From Pseudomonadota bacterium (GTDB taxonomy: Bacteria > Pseudomonadota > Gammaproteobacteria > Pseudomonadales > Pseudohongiellaceae): 64,000 nt of DNA. A program made the translations under genes and the position numbers. Shown here piece by piece: positions 1-9,403 of the stretch (position 1 is its first letter; every line of letters begins with the position of its first letter). The stretch is from assembly GCA_027592275.1 (NCBI GenBank), contig JAQCKF010000001.1, positions 310,001-374,000 on the forward strand. The letters run 5' to 3'. The notes under the pieces are model-generated. The model ran no database searches. It was not told the DNA's origin and saw only the letters and a list, made by a program, of their open reading frames with translations.

Positions 1-1
1 T

Positions 2-448
2 CAGAACGCCGATCATGTGGTGCTCTTGGTCGAGATGGGCTGGGATGCGCGCATAGTTAGTCTCCAAGAGAAGCCGCATATAGATAGTTCTATCGAGCAG
101 TGGTCGGGTGATTCACGTGGCTACTGGGACGGCAATACTCTCGTCATAGAGACACGAAATTTCAGTGAAAAGGTTGGCAGTCTAAGTCTGAGGGGCATTG
201 CTTATGGCAATGCGAAGAACCGGCTACTTATCGAGCGTTTTACTCCGACTGCCGCGGGAGTGCTAGAGTATGAGTTTACAGTGGACGATCCAACTACCTT
301 CACTGACAAGATAGTAGGTAACTCTTCGATGACTAGCGTCGAGGACAGTATATACGAATTCGCCTGTCATTCCGGGAACTATGCGATGGCAGGAATTCTT
401 CGAGCGGGTCGTGTCGAAGAAGCTGACGCCGCAGCGGCGGCAAACTAA
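2..448 (+). CDS. Conserved secreted protein of unknown function, C-terminal part (cut by window start)
   Basis: The reading frame is open from the first bases of the window, so the gene begins upstream. The visible 148 residues match the C-terminal halves of three complete paralogues in this window (starts 18756, 20615 and 36713). Shared landmarks are an E-M-x-x-D-A-R segment, the motif GDSRGYWDGNTLVIETRNF, a FTVDDPTTFTDK segment and a final EFACHSGNYAM segment with one Cys. I do not recognise an enzymatic function. The stop codon overlaps the stop of the convergent MBL gene, so the two genes end on top of each other. A GTG at 17 is only an internal codon. Confidence 0.8.
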   Translation, partial: QNADHVVLLVEMGWDARIVSLQEKPHIDSSIEQWSGDSRGYWDGNTLVIETRNFSEKVGSLSLRGIAYGNAKNRLLIERFTPTAAGVLEYEFTVDDPTTFTDKIVGNSSMTSVEDSIYEFACHSGNYAMAGILRAGRVEEADAAAAAN

Positions 449-1287
449 TCCTGCGCTGAGATAGTTCTAGTTTCGCCTGGTAAGGTGAAAAGATCAAAGC
501 CGCGTAGTTCAACTGGGCGCAGCAGAGGGTCGGCTGGGATTGTGACCGGCACGTGTACCCCAACATTTCTTTTCGCTTTAATTCTGTTGTTCAAAATTTC
601 CCGTCCGCTGGCAGAGCTGAAAAACCAATACGGAGGGAATGCCATATGTGGATTGTTACGATTCCAGTATTGTGCATCCTGTGCGAAATGCACATCGTTC
701 GGGTCGGCGTCCCCCATATGTAATACTGTAGTGTCATCGTTTAGCGTTACACGCCACACGATATTTTCTATGTCGAGTCTCCCTGTCGGCCAGCCAGAGT
801 GTGGAATGCGCACCGCCTCAATCAGTAGTCCTTCCATGTTCAAAGTTACAGGTGCATCTTTGTACTCGAGATTCACCGCGGTTACACGCCTATAAATATC
901 AGCGTCATTGCTACTACTCTCGCTACGCATGGCGATCACTGCCTGGTTTGGTGCATACAGACTTATGCCCAGTTGCTCCTTTAATAGGCGAACCATATCG
1001 ACCGGCGAGAAGTGATCACCGTGATGATGGCTGACAAACACAGCATCGATACCGTCAAAGGGAGCTGTGCCCGCGAAAAGCGCTTCTTTCAACTCTTCTG
1101 GCAATAGCATGTACTGTCCATAGTCGTTACGAAACAGCGGGTCGAATAGAATTTTGGTGTCGCCATGTTCTACCATTAATCCTTCGTTCGCCAGGTAATG
1201 AGCTGTGGACTCATGCGCCTGCACGCCTCCCATGCTCAATAGGAAAAACGCTAGGCTAGTAATTGTCTGTGAGATTTTCTTTGTCAT
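445..1287 (-). CDS. Exported MBL-fold (UlaG-like) metal-dependent hydrolase
   Basis: Predicted periplasmic hydrolase of the metallo-beta-lactamase superfamily. The protein starts with a Sec signal (MTKKISQTITSLAFFLLSM, cleavage near VQA-HE). The metal motif SHHHGDH follows, with further ligands likely at the downstream HMGDAD and the C-terminal HVPV region. The overall order (VFVSHHHGDHFSP, then a short sheet region) resembles UlaG / lactonase-like members. The ATG at 1287 is preferred over an in-frame start at 1374 because a GAGAGA ribosome site precedes it and the signal peptide begins there. It lies 23 bp after the S46 peptidase stop on the same strand, so co-transcription is likely. The substrate is unknown. 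Confidence 0.82.
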   Translation of the reverse strand: MTKKISQTITSLAFFLLSMGGVQAHESTAHYLANEGLMVEHGDTKILFDPLFRNDYGQYMLLPEELKEALFAGTAPFDGIDAVFVSHHHGDHFSPVDMVRLLKEQLGISLYAPNQAVIAMRSESSSNDADIYRRVTAVNLEYKDAPVTLNMEGLLIEAVRIPHSGWPTGRLDIENIVWRVTLNDDTTVLHMGDADPNDVHFAQDAQYWNRNNPHMAFPPYWFFSSASGREILNNRIKAKRNVGVHVPVTIPADPLLRPVELRGFDLFTLPGETRTISAQD

Positions 1288-1310
1288 AATTTCTCTCGCC
1301 GGCTTTCTCA

Positions 1311-3515
1311 CTATCGGACGATAGTCATTTCTTCTAAGAGGTTTGTCGCGCCATCCATATACTCCATCACCCATAGCATGTAACGGGCATCGACGGAGAT
1401 CGCGCGATTCTTCGCATCGTCAAAATCCCAGTCGCCGATTATACTTTCGTAGACGCCATCGAATAGTAGACCAACAAGTTGTGCCTTACTGTTCATGGTT
1501 GCGGTGCCAGAATTACCGCCGGTAATGTCTAGCGTGCTCAGGAAATTTACCGGCACCGTACCTATTGATGGCAGGGCATAGTCGCCATACTGACCCGCGC
1601 GGATAAGATCTAATTGCTTCGCAGGTGCATTGAATGGATCGACACCTGTGTCCTTGCCGAGTATGCCTTCCAGTGAAGTAAACGGCTGGTTGATCAGTCC
1701 GTCTTTCGGCTGGTTGCCGCGCACCTGACCGAATGTGACTCGCAGTGAGCTATTGGCATCGGCATAGATAGGTCGGCCTAGGCTACGGTTATAGGCAATA
1801 ACTGCCTCCATGTACTCGGGGCGCCAGCGCTGAAATTGACCAAGTAGTTCTTTGCTTTCAAGCTCGAGTGCTATGCGCTCAGCGTAGGAGAGCACCGCGT
1901 AGCGAATCAATGGATCGTCGCTCGCCTCAAATTCTTCGATCGAACTATCTAGCCATGCTAACCGTGTCTCCTCATTGGCCAAGGATGTTTGTGCGTAACT
2001 GTCTTCGATAATCTGGTCTACCTGACCCTGTTCGATGTTACTTGAAATGCCGAAGAAAGAGTCAGTTGCTTGTGAACGATACTGCTCGGGTAGTTCGGCA
2101 TAGCGGGAAAGTAAGTAACTAAGCGTTGCCTTGTCGACGGTCTCATCGAAGCGCCGGCTAATAGCCTGCATCGATTGACGCAGAAGTCTTAAGTCTCGCT
2201 CTTGGTAACCGGGTTCTCTTAGGGCATCTGGCTTTTGTTTTTCCATGGCCAAGCGGTACAGGCGATGTGCGGCGCTAGGCAGAGTTGCATAGCCCATATA
2301 GCTACGCACAAGATCAGATTCGCGTGCTGCATGATTTGAGCCTATCAGGGCTTCGAGTTGACCTACCGCGGGAGCGTACCGTTCGCGTCTATCGGAATCA
2401 CTGTTGATCCATTCGACAAGATCGGACTCTGCTTGTGTGCGTCTGTCGATAAAGTCGCTTTTCCCGTAGCTCTCCACCATAGATTGGAAGTTCTTTGAAT
2501 AGTTGTTAAGGCTGGCGAGCGTGCCTTCGTATGCGATACGTGCAGCGCTGCCGTCTGCGGAGTTCTCGTTGATGATGCTGACTATGTCTTCACGAAAACC
2601 ACGCGCCTGTGGGTAGTACCATTCAAATTCATTCTCAACCTCGGCGGTTGTGCGGTAGCGATTTGTTCCGCCGGGATAGCCGACACCCATTACAAAGTCG
2701 CCATCTTCCACGCCCTTCGCGCTAACTTCTAAGAAACTTGCAGGAGAATAGGGCACGTTGTCTTCGCTGTATTCTGCAGGTTGTCCATCTGTTCCTACGT
2801 AGGCACGATAGAAACCGAAATCACCCGTGTGACGTGGCCACTGCCAGTTATCGATGTCGCCGCCATATTTTCCGATGCTTGTTGCTGGCGCATAAACGAG
2901 ACGCACGTCGCGAACTTCCAAGCTCTTGATTAGAAAATATTCCAAGCCCTGGTGAAAAGAGGAAACGCCGCAGCGATGATTTCCCGACGATTCGCAATCA
3001 GCGATCAGAGACTTTCGGTTCGCCTCGATCATCTGGTAGCGATCTATTCCAGAAGTCGACGTGGTAACGCCAGCCAAGACGTTTGAAGTCACGTCGGTTA
3101 CTTCCTCGGTGACATACACCCGCGTACCTGGCGCAGTTGGAATCTCTTCACCGAGTTGCTTCGCTAAGAATCCATCGACCAGCAGATTATTATCCGGCGT
3201 GCTGTTGTACTGCACGGAACCATAGACGCAGTGATGATTCGTCACCACTAAGCCCTGGGGCGATACGAAGGATGCACTACAGCCGCCTAAGCTGACGACA
3301 GCATTCATCGGGAATTGATCCAGGCGACTAAGATTCTCGGGATTGATCTCGAGGCCTAGCTGCCGTAGCTGATCACTAAGGTCGGGCAGTTGATGTGGTT
3401 GCCACATGCCTTCATCGGCGACGGAGCTAGTGCCGATTGCAGCAATGACTAGAAGAGGTGCTAGAATTCGGCGAACGATTCGCGCCGGTTCTTGTTTTGG
3501 CTTCATGGTAAACAT
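1311..3515 (-). CDS. S46 family dipeptidyl-peptidase (DPP7-like)
   Basis: Periplasmic serine exopeptidase releasing dipeptides from oligopeptides. The 734-residue length fits the S46 family. An N-terminal hydrophobic signal runs to about residue 33. The catalytic His lies in the NHHC motif near residue 95, the Asp in the DIDNWQWPRHTGD segment, and the Ser in TGGNSGT near the C-terminus. Eighteen residues after this Ser there is Gly (FDGVY). In DPP11 the equivalent position is Arg and fixes acidic P1 specificity; Gly is the DPP7 state, so hydrophobic P1 residues are expected. The first ATG follows a GGTGG site. It probably heads an operon with the downstream MBL gene. Confidence 0.93.
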   Translation of the reverse strand: MFTMKPKQEPARIVRRILAPLLVIAAIGTSSVADEGMWQPHQLPDLSDQLRQLGLEINPENLSRLDQFPMNAVVSLGGCSASFVSPQGLVVTNHHCVYGSVQYNSTPDNNLLVDGFLAKQLGEEIPTAPGTRVYVTEEVTDVTSNVLAGVTTSTSGIDRYQMIEANRKSLIADCESSGNHRCGVSSFHQGLEYFLIKSLEVRDVRLVYAPATSIGKYGGDIDNWQWPRHTGDFGFYRAYVGTDGQPAEYSEDNVPYSPASFLEVSAKGVEDGDFVMGVGYPGGTNRYRTTAEVENEFEWYYPQARGFREDIVSIINENSADGSAARIAYEGTLASLNNYSKNFQSMVESYGKSDFIDRRTQAESDLVEWINSDSDRRERYAPAVGQLEALIGSNHAARESDLVRSYMGYATLPSAAHRLYRLAMEKQKPDALREPGYQERDLRLLRQSMQAISRRFDETVDKATLSYLLSRYAELPEQYRSQATDSFFGISSNIEQGQVDQIIEDSYAQTSLANEETRLAWLDSSIEEFEASDDPLIRYAVLSYAERIALELESKELLGQFQRWRPEYMEAVIAYNRSLGRPIYADANSSLRVTFGQVRGNQPKDGLINQPFTSLEGILGKDTGVDPFNAPAKQLDLIRAGQYGDYALPSIGTVPVNFLSTLDITGGNSGTATMNSKAQLVGLLFDGVYESIIGDWDFDDAKNRAISVDARYMLWVMEYMDGATNLLEEMTIVR

Positions 3516-3854
3516 TGTTAGACCACCCGGTTAACTAATTAGGGATACAAAATTTGCTAAATGCTTAGATGCCACAGCGCAGAAAGATAGACTGAATCAT
3601 CCATAATACGCACATAATACGGATACCCAGTGCAGTATCGCAAGATTTAAACAGTCAATTCCGCGCTAGGCCCTATGATTAGGGTGTCACCACCGCCCAA
3701 TGGTGAGGAGTGAGAAGCGTAGACTTCGGGCGCATTAGCTTTTAATCTAGTGCTCAGCTAAATAGAAATTCCAATAATAGACTGCGGCATGCCTTCTTCT
3801 CAGAAAGTGTGAGTTGCGAAGTGCTAAGCCGGCAGCAACATAGGGCTATACCTC
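3516..3854. other. Divergent intergenic region with short repeats
   Basis: This 339-bp region separates two divergently transcribed genes and must hold both promoters; I cannot place them with confidence. It contains an 11-bp tandem duplication at 3602-3623 (CATAATACGCA then CATAATACGGA) and a small perfect hairpin at 3671-3684 (CCCTA-TGAT-TAGGG). No ORF with a credible start was found. Confidence 0.5.
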
Positions 3855-5999
3855 ATGTATTCTTCCATCAAAATTCTGAGAATCTTTGTGTTCTTGTTCT
3901 CCTTAATCACCGTGTTGATTGCCAGCCAGACAATGGCGCAAGGCCTGACGGGAACAGAAAACGGTGAATGGCGCTATCTCGGTGGCGATGCAGGCAACAC
4001 GCGCTACTCGCCACTGGATCAGATAAACGCGTCGAACTTCTCCGATCTTGAGCAGGCTTGGATTTGGCGCAGCGATAACTTTGGCCCGAATCTCGACTAC
4101 TTCTCTCGTTCCACACCGACCTATGTGGACGGCATGTTGTACACCGTGGCGACTCCGCGTCGGCAGGTCATTGCCATGGATCCGGCTACAGGCGAAAATT
4201 TATGGACTTTCCGCGAGCCTGCCACGATTCGCCACCAACGCTCGCCGCGCCAGGCATACGGTAAAGGTGTCGCTCATGCTGAGGTAAACGGCAGGAAAGT
4301 TGTTTACATCACGACGCCTGGCTTCTTCCTTTGGGCGCTAGATGCCAAGACCGGCAGACCCTTAGAGAATTGGGGGACACCCGTTGCCCTAGATGGTTTT
4401 GACCAAACTGGCGTCGTAGATCTCATACCGAAGTTGGTTGAAGACTGGGGCCCGTGGCAGGACTATGTTGTTGCCGGCGGCAGCTACGATCCGGACTACG
4501 GTATACCGCGCGAGCTTGGGATGGTTACCGCCTCAGCCCCGCCTATTGTTGTAAATGGTGTCGTAGTCGTCTTGGTTGGACATCAACCCAGCTACGGACA
4601 AACTCGTATCGAGAATGTCCCTGGCGACATAATGGGTTTCGATGCGGCGACCGGTGAGTTCCTGTGGAAGTTTCATTCGATTCCTCGGCCGGGCGAGGTA
4701 GGTAACGAGACTTGGGAAAACGATGCCTGGCAGTGGTCCGGCGACATTTCCACGTGGGCACCAGCCTCTGCCGATCCTGAGCTGGGCCTCGTCTACGTGG
4801 TAACCAATGCATCTACTGTGCAGTCCTATGCCGGTCACCGTCCTGGATATAACTTATTTGGCGGCAGTGTGTTGGCGCTGGACGTGCAAACTGGCGAACG
4901 TCGTTGGCACTATCAAATTCATCGCAGCGATCAATGGAACTATGACTTACCTACGCCACCCATGCTGATGGACTTAACCGTCAATGGGCAAACGATACCG
5001 GCACTTATTCAGAATACTAAACAAGGCCTCGTGTTCGCCTTTAATCGCGAGACCGGCGAGCCGATTTGGCCAATAGAGGACCGTGAGGTATTCCAAACAC
5101 AGGTGCCAGGTAATTACACCGCTGCTACTCAGCCATTTCCAACTTGGCCGGAACCTGTTGACGGGATTGTCACGAACGGTCTTACTGAAGAGTTTGTTAT
5201 AGATTACACGCCTCAGTTAAAAGAACAGGCGATGGTAATCCTGAATGGCTATCGAGTTGGTGGCTTGTATGTTCCCGCTCTGCCACAAGGGCATGAGAAT
5301 GACTACATCAACAATATCGGCTGCATCGGCGGCGGCAATGTTATTCCGCATCCACCTGTCGGTGATCCGAGTACGGGCTTGATGTTCGCATCCCACGCGC
5401 GTAATTGCTTTGCGCCGGGGTTCATGCGACCAACGAACGGCATAGATAGAGACAATCCTAGCTATCCAATCCCAGGTCAGGGCGGGGTGACACCGAATAG
5501 CACGCCGACTACCGGCAAGACCGTGGCGGCCTGGTTGCCTGGCGGCGGCGGTGGACTACCTACCATAGATGGCCTGAGAGTTTTCAAGCCGATGGATAAT
5601 CAGCTTACCGCGTATCAGATGAATAGCGGTGAGAAGGCCTGGTCGATGGCTCTCGGTCCTACTCCTGATTCGATTAAGAACCATCCTCTGTTAGAAGGTG
5701 TGGATGTGCCTGACACTGGAGGTGTCGGTTGGTCCATACAGATGGTGATGGCTGATCTTCTGGTACAAACTCGCGCATTGAGCGAAGGAGGGGTGCAGCA
5801 CATACCCGATGCGCCACTTGCGCTAAATGCACGAGACAAATTCACTGGCGAGATCGTCGGCAGTGTACCCCTGCCCGCCCCCGGTCAATACGGCATGATG
5901 ACCTATCTGCATCAGGGCAAGCAGTATATCGTCGTGCAGATCGGCAGCTCGCGTACAGATTTTCCTGCAGCTCTCGTTGCTTATAGGCTGCCTGACTAG
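3855..5999 (+). CDS. PQQ-dependent dehydrogenase, membrane-GDH-like propeller
   Basis: Predicted periplasmic quinoprotein oxidising an alcohol or sugar, passing electrons to the respiratory chain. An N-terminal hydrophobic segment (residues 8-28, then MAQG) is a Sec signal. Eight-bladed propeller repeats are seen as ATGE(N/F)LW-type docking motifs throughout. KQGLVFAFNRETGEPIW is typical of the GCD branch. No C-terminal cytochrome c domain is present. At the position where GCD and methanol-type enzymes have W-D-x-D, this protein has W-N-Y-D (residues 361-364), replacing the Asp taken as the catalytic base. Substrate unknown. The next gene starts 27 bp downstream, so this is probably the first gene of an oxidation operon. 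Confidence 0.9.
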   Translation: MYSSIKILRIFVFLFSLITVLIASQTMAQGLTGTENGEWRYLGGDAGNTRYSPLDQINASNFSDLEQAWIWRSDNFGPNLDYFSRSTPTYVDGMLYTVATPRRQVIAMDPATGENLWTFREPATIRHQRSPRQAYGKGVAHAEVNGRKVVYITTPGFFLWALDAKTGRPLENWGTPVALDGFDQTGVVDLIPKLVEDWGPWQDYVVAGGSYDPDYGIPRELGMVTASAPPIVVNGVVVVLVGHQPSYGQTRIENVPGDIMGFDAATGEFLWKFHSIPRPGEVGNETWENDAWQWSGDISTWAPASADPELGLVYVVTNASTVQSYAGHRPGYNLFGGSVLALDVQTGERRWHYQIHRSDQWNYDLPTPPMLMDLTVNGQTIPALIQNTKQGLVFAFNRETGEPIWPIEDREVFQTQVPGNYTAATQPFPTWPEPVDGIVTNGLTEEFVIDYTPQLKEQAMVILNGYRVGGLYVPALPQGHENDYINNIGCIGGGNVIPHPPVGDPSTGLMFASHARNCFAPGFMRPTNGIDRDNPSYPIPGQGGVTPNSTPTTGKTVAAWLPGGGGGLPTIDGLRVFKPMDNQLTAYQMNSGEKAWSMALGPTPDSIKNHPLLEGVDVPDTGGVGWSIQMVMADLLVQTRALSEGGVQHIPDAPLALNARDKFTGEIVGSVPLPAPGQYGMMTYLHQGKQYIVVQIGSSRTDFPAALVAYRLPD

Positions 6000-6026
6000 C
6001 ATTAACCGGGGTAAGGAGATCAAAAC

Positions 6027-7457
6027 ATGAAAATAGGTCTCGTTCTAAGTTCTGCTTGTTTATGCATAACTAGCTTCGCCTTCGCGGCGGAGCCCCGGAC
6101 CACTGCCCTTGTGGATCCTATTCCCCAGAGGATTGAAAAGGGCGTTATTGCAGTGGTTGCAGCAGAGTTTCTCAGACTTCCCCAGACGCTAGATTCGAGT
6201 GACGTCCGCCAGACCAACGATGCCTATGCGCGACTACAATACATGCAACCGATTCCAGATGGGTCGGGTCGACTCGTTATCAATGAACTGCGTGGTGTGC
6301 TCTACATCTATGATGAGGCGGCAAACACCCTTGATGCGTTTCTAGATATTCGTGACGCGGAATTTGGCTTCGATGATTCTATGTTTCCAAACGAAACCGG
6401 CTTGGCAGGTTTTGCCTTTCATCCGCAGTTTTCCCAAACGGGCAGTCCTGGATATGGAAAGTTCTACACGGCATTTAGCACGAGATCAGATAGCGGCGTC
6501 GCAGACTATCTGGATGACAACTCGGAGAATCATGAGAGCGTGATACGCGAATGGACAGCGATCGATTCAAGTGCCAGCGTTTTCTTCGGCACATCGAGAG
6601 AGGTTTTTCGGATCGGTCAGTTCGCACAGAATCATAACATTGGTACCTTGGCATTCAACTACGCGGCGACTCCCACAGATTCAGACTACGGTCTACTCTT
6701 CGCCAGCTTCGGCGACGGTGGTGCGGCGAACGATCCTGATGAGAACGGCCAATCTCTTGCTGCGCCAATGTCATCCATCATTCGCATCGATCCGCTGAAT
6801 TTCGATAATGGTAATAAATACTCGATACCCGAAGACAATCCGTTCGTCGGTACCGCTGGTGCAGCGCCTGAAATTTGGGCCTATGGTCTGCGTCATCCGC
6901 AGCATTTTTCATTCGATAGCGACGGGACGATGTACATCGCCGACATCGGACAGAACCAGATTGAAGAAATTAATATTGGTGTGAAGGGTGCGAACTATGG
7001 CTGGCGCGTGCGCGAGGGTATGTTCGCGACTGCCTTCGGTATCGGCAATGTGCGGCCAAATCCTGTTTACCCCAAGCCCTTCGATGAGCAAGAATTCACT
7101 TATCCAGTTCTACAATTCGATCACGACGAAGGCAACGCCGTGGGCAGTGTCTTTGTATATCGTGGCACAGCGATTCCTGAGTTATTTGGCAAGGTGGTAT
7201 TTTCCGACATGGTAACTGGCCGTGTCTTCTATGCGCAGAGCCAAGGGTTGCAGGCAGGCAGTCCGGGACGAATCGCTGAGTTGCGCATCCGCCTTGATGG
7301 TAGGGAGGTGAACGTGGGCGACGCTGTTGGTATGGCTAACACCTACGGCGGCGGCAAGCGCGCAGATTTAAGGTTGGGCATCGATGCGGATGGCGAGCTG
7401 TATCTGCTAACCAAGAGCGATGGCTGGGTACGAAAGCTAATCGCCTATAAGAATTAG
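6027..7457 (+). CDS. PQQ-dependent sugar dehydrogenase, soluble-GDH fold
   Basis: Exported six-bladed propeller of the GSDH / aldose sugar dehydrogenase family. It has a signal peptide (first 20 residues, FAFAAEP). Family landmarks are NETGLAGFAFHPQF, QNHNIGTLAF carrying the probable catalytic His, a GDGG segment, RIDP, DNPF, and EIWAYGLRHPQHFSFD followed by ADIGQNQIEEI. A strong AAGGAG site precedes the ATG. Products of such enzymes are lactones, and a lactonase-type gene follows directly, which supports an oxidation-plus-hydrolysis pathway. The natural sugar cannot be inferred. Confidence 0.88.
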   Translation: MKIGLVLSSACLCITSFAFAAEPRTTALVDPIPQRIEKGVIAVVAAEFLRLPQTLDSSDVRQTNDAYARLQYMQPIPDGSGRLVINELRGVLYIYDEAANTLDAFLDIRDAEFGFDDSMFPNETGLAGFAFHPQFSQTGSPGYGKFYTAFSTRSDSGVADYLDDNSENHESVIREWTAIDSSASVFFGTSREVFRIGQFAQNHNIGTLAFNYAATPTDSDYGLLFASFGDGGAANDPDENGQSLAAPMSSIIRIDPLNFDNGNKYSIPEDNPFVGTAGAAPEIWAYGLRHPQHFSFDSDGTMYIADIGQNQIEEINIGVKGANYGWRVREGMFATAFGIGNVRPNPVYPKPFDEQEFTYPVLQFDHDEGNAVGSVFVYRGTAIPELFGKVVFSDMVTGRVFYAQSQGLQAGSPGRIAELRIRLDGREVNVGDAVGMANTYGGGKRADLRLGIDADGELYLLTKSDGWVRKLIAYKN

Positions 7458-7522
7458 TAAACTGATCGGCCTTCGACTGACGTCGTGATAGTTGGCCGGC
7501 CTTCTCACACACTGGAGGCTCT

Positions 7523-8557
7523 ATGAAACGTCGTTCATTCTTGTGCGCGGGTATTACCGCGGCTGCTGCTCTACCTTTTGTTGCGTCAGCGCAGACGCCC
7601 TTTCCCGAATATCAACCTAGAGACTGGTCCGGTAACTCGCCACTGCGCTACCCCGACCCCGATATTTTAGCGCTGGACCCCAGCTTTCAGCGCTACATTC
7701 TATTTAACACGCCTATTCAGCGACACCACACCGGCACGCTTTGGGCAGAGGGGCCGGCCTGGAACGGCGTTGGTCGATATCTAGTTTGGAGTGATATCCC
7801 TAACGATCGTCAGCTGCGCTGGATAGAAGACGATGGCAGAGTGACAGAGTTTCGTAACCCGGCGGGAAATAGCAATGGCAATACATTCGATCATGAAGGT
7901 CGGCAGATTTCTTGCGAGCATGGCGGGCGCCGAGTAGTTCGCTATAACTACGATGGCAGCGAGACTGTTATAGCCGACAGCTTCGAAGGCAAACGTCTGA
8001 ACTCCCCCAACGATGCCGTCGTCGCCGCCGACCATGCCATCTGGTTTACCGATCCGCCCTATGGTATCCGAGGCAATTATGAAGGAAGCAGGGCAGAATC
8101 GGAGTTGCCTAACTCCGTCTATAGGGTAAATCCCACAAATGGTCGCATAACAAAAGTTACCGATGAAATAGCCGCGCCGAATGGTCTGTGTTTCTCGCCT
8201 GACCAAAGCAAGCTGTATGTCGCCGATACTGGGCAGGGCAGGGAGATAAAGGTCTGGGACGTCGATGGTGATCGGCTAGGTAATGGCCGGCGCCACGCGC
8301 AGCTGACTCTTCCGGGGACAGACACAGTTACTTCCGCAGATGGAATTCGCTGTGATGTAGATGGCAATATCTGGGCCGGTGCTAGACCCGGCGTGCAGGT
8401 CATATCTCCCTCAGGCGACACGATCGGTGTCATCCAGCTCCCCGAAGTCTGCGCTAATGTCTGTTTCGGCGGGGCCAGACGCAATAGATTATTCATGACG
8501 GCTAGCCAATCGCTTTATTCAGTCTATGTAGGTGTGCGCGGGGCGGGAATCGCGTAA
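7523..8557 (+). CDS. SMP-30/gluconolactonase family protein, Tat-exported
   Basis: Predicted lactone hydrolase of the SMP-30/LRE propeller family. The N-terminus MKRRSFLCAG carries a twin-arginine signal ending near ASAQ. Landmarks are the metal-binding Glu in LWAEGPAWN, SNGNTFDHEGR, the Asn-Asp pair in LNSPNDAVV, WFTDPPYG, and IAAPNGLCFSPD with a following Asp (VADTG). These agree with the calcium-dependent active site of the family. An AGGAGG-type site (CTGGAGG) precedes the start. It sits directly after two PQQ dehydrogenases and likely opens their lactone product in the periplasm. Confidence 0.9.
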   Translation: MKRRSFLCAGITAAAALPFVASAQTPFPEYQPRDWSGNSPLRYPDPDILALDPSFQRYILFNTPIQRHHTGTLWAEGPAWNGVGRYLVWSDIPNDRQLRWIEDDGRVTEFRNPAGNSNGNTFDHEGRQISCEHGGRRVVRYNYDGSETVIADSFEGKRLNSPNDAVVAADHAIWFTDPPYGIRGNYEGSRAESELPNSVYRVNPTNGRITKVTDEIAAPNGLCFSPDQSKLYVADTGQGREIKVWDVDGDRLGNGRRHAQLTLPGTDTVTSADGIRCDVDGNIWAGARPGVQVISPSGDTIGVIQLPEVCANVCFGGARRNRLFMTASQSLYSVYVGVRGAGIA

Positions 8558-8606
8558 GCTTGGGCACTCGAAGAACTAGCAACACTGAGCCAACAAGCAG
8601 ATCCCT

Positions 8607-9329
8607 ATGACTAGCAATATGCCGATCTATCCCCACGGCAACGTGGAAGAAATTGCCGAAGATATCTTCATGTTGCGTGGCAGCATCAAGATGAACCCTC
8701 TGGTTAGGATCACCCGTAATATGGGCATTATCAGAAACGGTGACGAGCTGTCTCTGATAAATCCCGTGCGTGTTAACGCAAAAGTAGAGGCGCAGATTGC
8801 GAAACTAGGCCAGATCAAACATGTTATTCGACTAGGGTGCTTTCATGGAGTTGACGATCCGTACTATGTCGAAAAGTTTGGCGCGCAGATGTGGGCGCAG
8901 CTAGGTGGCACCACCTACACAGTCCCCAAAATAGACAAAGAACTTGATAGTGTTGCTCCGCTTCCTTTCGACAATGCAGAAATATTCGAATTTGCAGGCA
9001 CGACACAACCCGAATGTGCTCTGCTCATTAAGCGTGGTACGGGAATTCTATTTACCTGCGATGCGATACAAAATTACGGCGACTATAGCTACAATAATAT
9101 TGCGGCGAAGATCCTCATGCCGTTTATTGGTTTTCCTCGTACCACGATAGTCGGACCCATATGGCTGAAGGTTCAGACTCCCGAAGGTGAGACTCTGGAA
9201 CCGGAATTCCGAAGATTGTTAGGGCTCAAGTTTGATAGACTGCTTGCGGCTCATGGCACTCTGCTGAAAACTGGTGCGCATGCAGCAGTAGAACGTGCCG
9301 TGAACAAAGTGTTCGAGAAGAAGGGATAG
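8607..9329 (+). CDS. MBL-superfamily-like protein lacking the metal motif (DUF4336-like)
   Basis: A 240-residue protein without a signal peptide, so probably cytoplasmic. The fold order resembles MBL proteins of the DUF4336 type: a strand region (MGIIRNGDELSLINPV), KHVIRLGCFHGVDDPYY where an HxHxDH motif would be expected, TGILFTCDAIQNYGDY, and a late LLAAHGTLL. The zinc-binding HxHxDH is absent, so hydrolysis by the usual mechanism is unlikely. It lies 49 bp after the lactonase gene, in the same direction. Function unknown. Confidence 0.65.
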   Translation: MTSNMPIYPHGNVEEIAEDIFMLRGSIKMNPLVRITRNMGIIRNGDELSLINPVRVNAKVEAQIAKLGQIKHVIRLGCFHGVDDPYYVEKFGAQMWAQLGGTTYTVPKIDKELDSVAPLPFDNAEIFEFAGTTQPECALLIKRGTGILFTCDAIQNYGDYSYNNIAAKILMPFIGFPRTTIVGPIWLKVQTPEGETLEPEFRRLLGLKFDRLLAAHGTLLKTGAHAAVERAVNKVFEKKG

Positions 9330-9403
9330 TTTAGGGAACAGGTTAGGAAGTAGTTTAGAAATAATCCAGCAAGTAAGAATCAACACCCGCGAAGGAATTA
9401 TCC

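Noticed and set aside
4533..4838. Minus-strand ORFs within the PQQ dehydrogenase gene
   Set aside because: Antisense shadows of a well-supported coding region; no start context.
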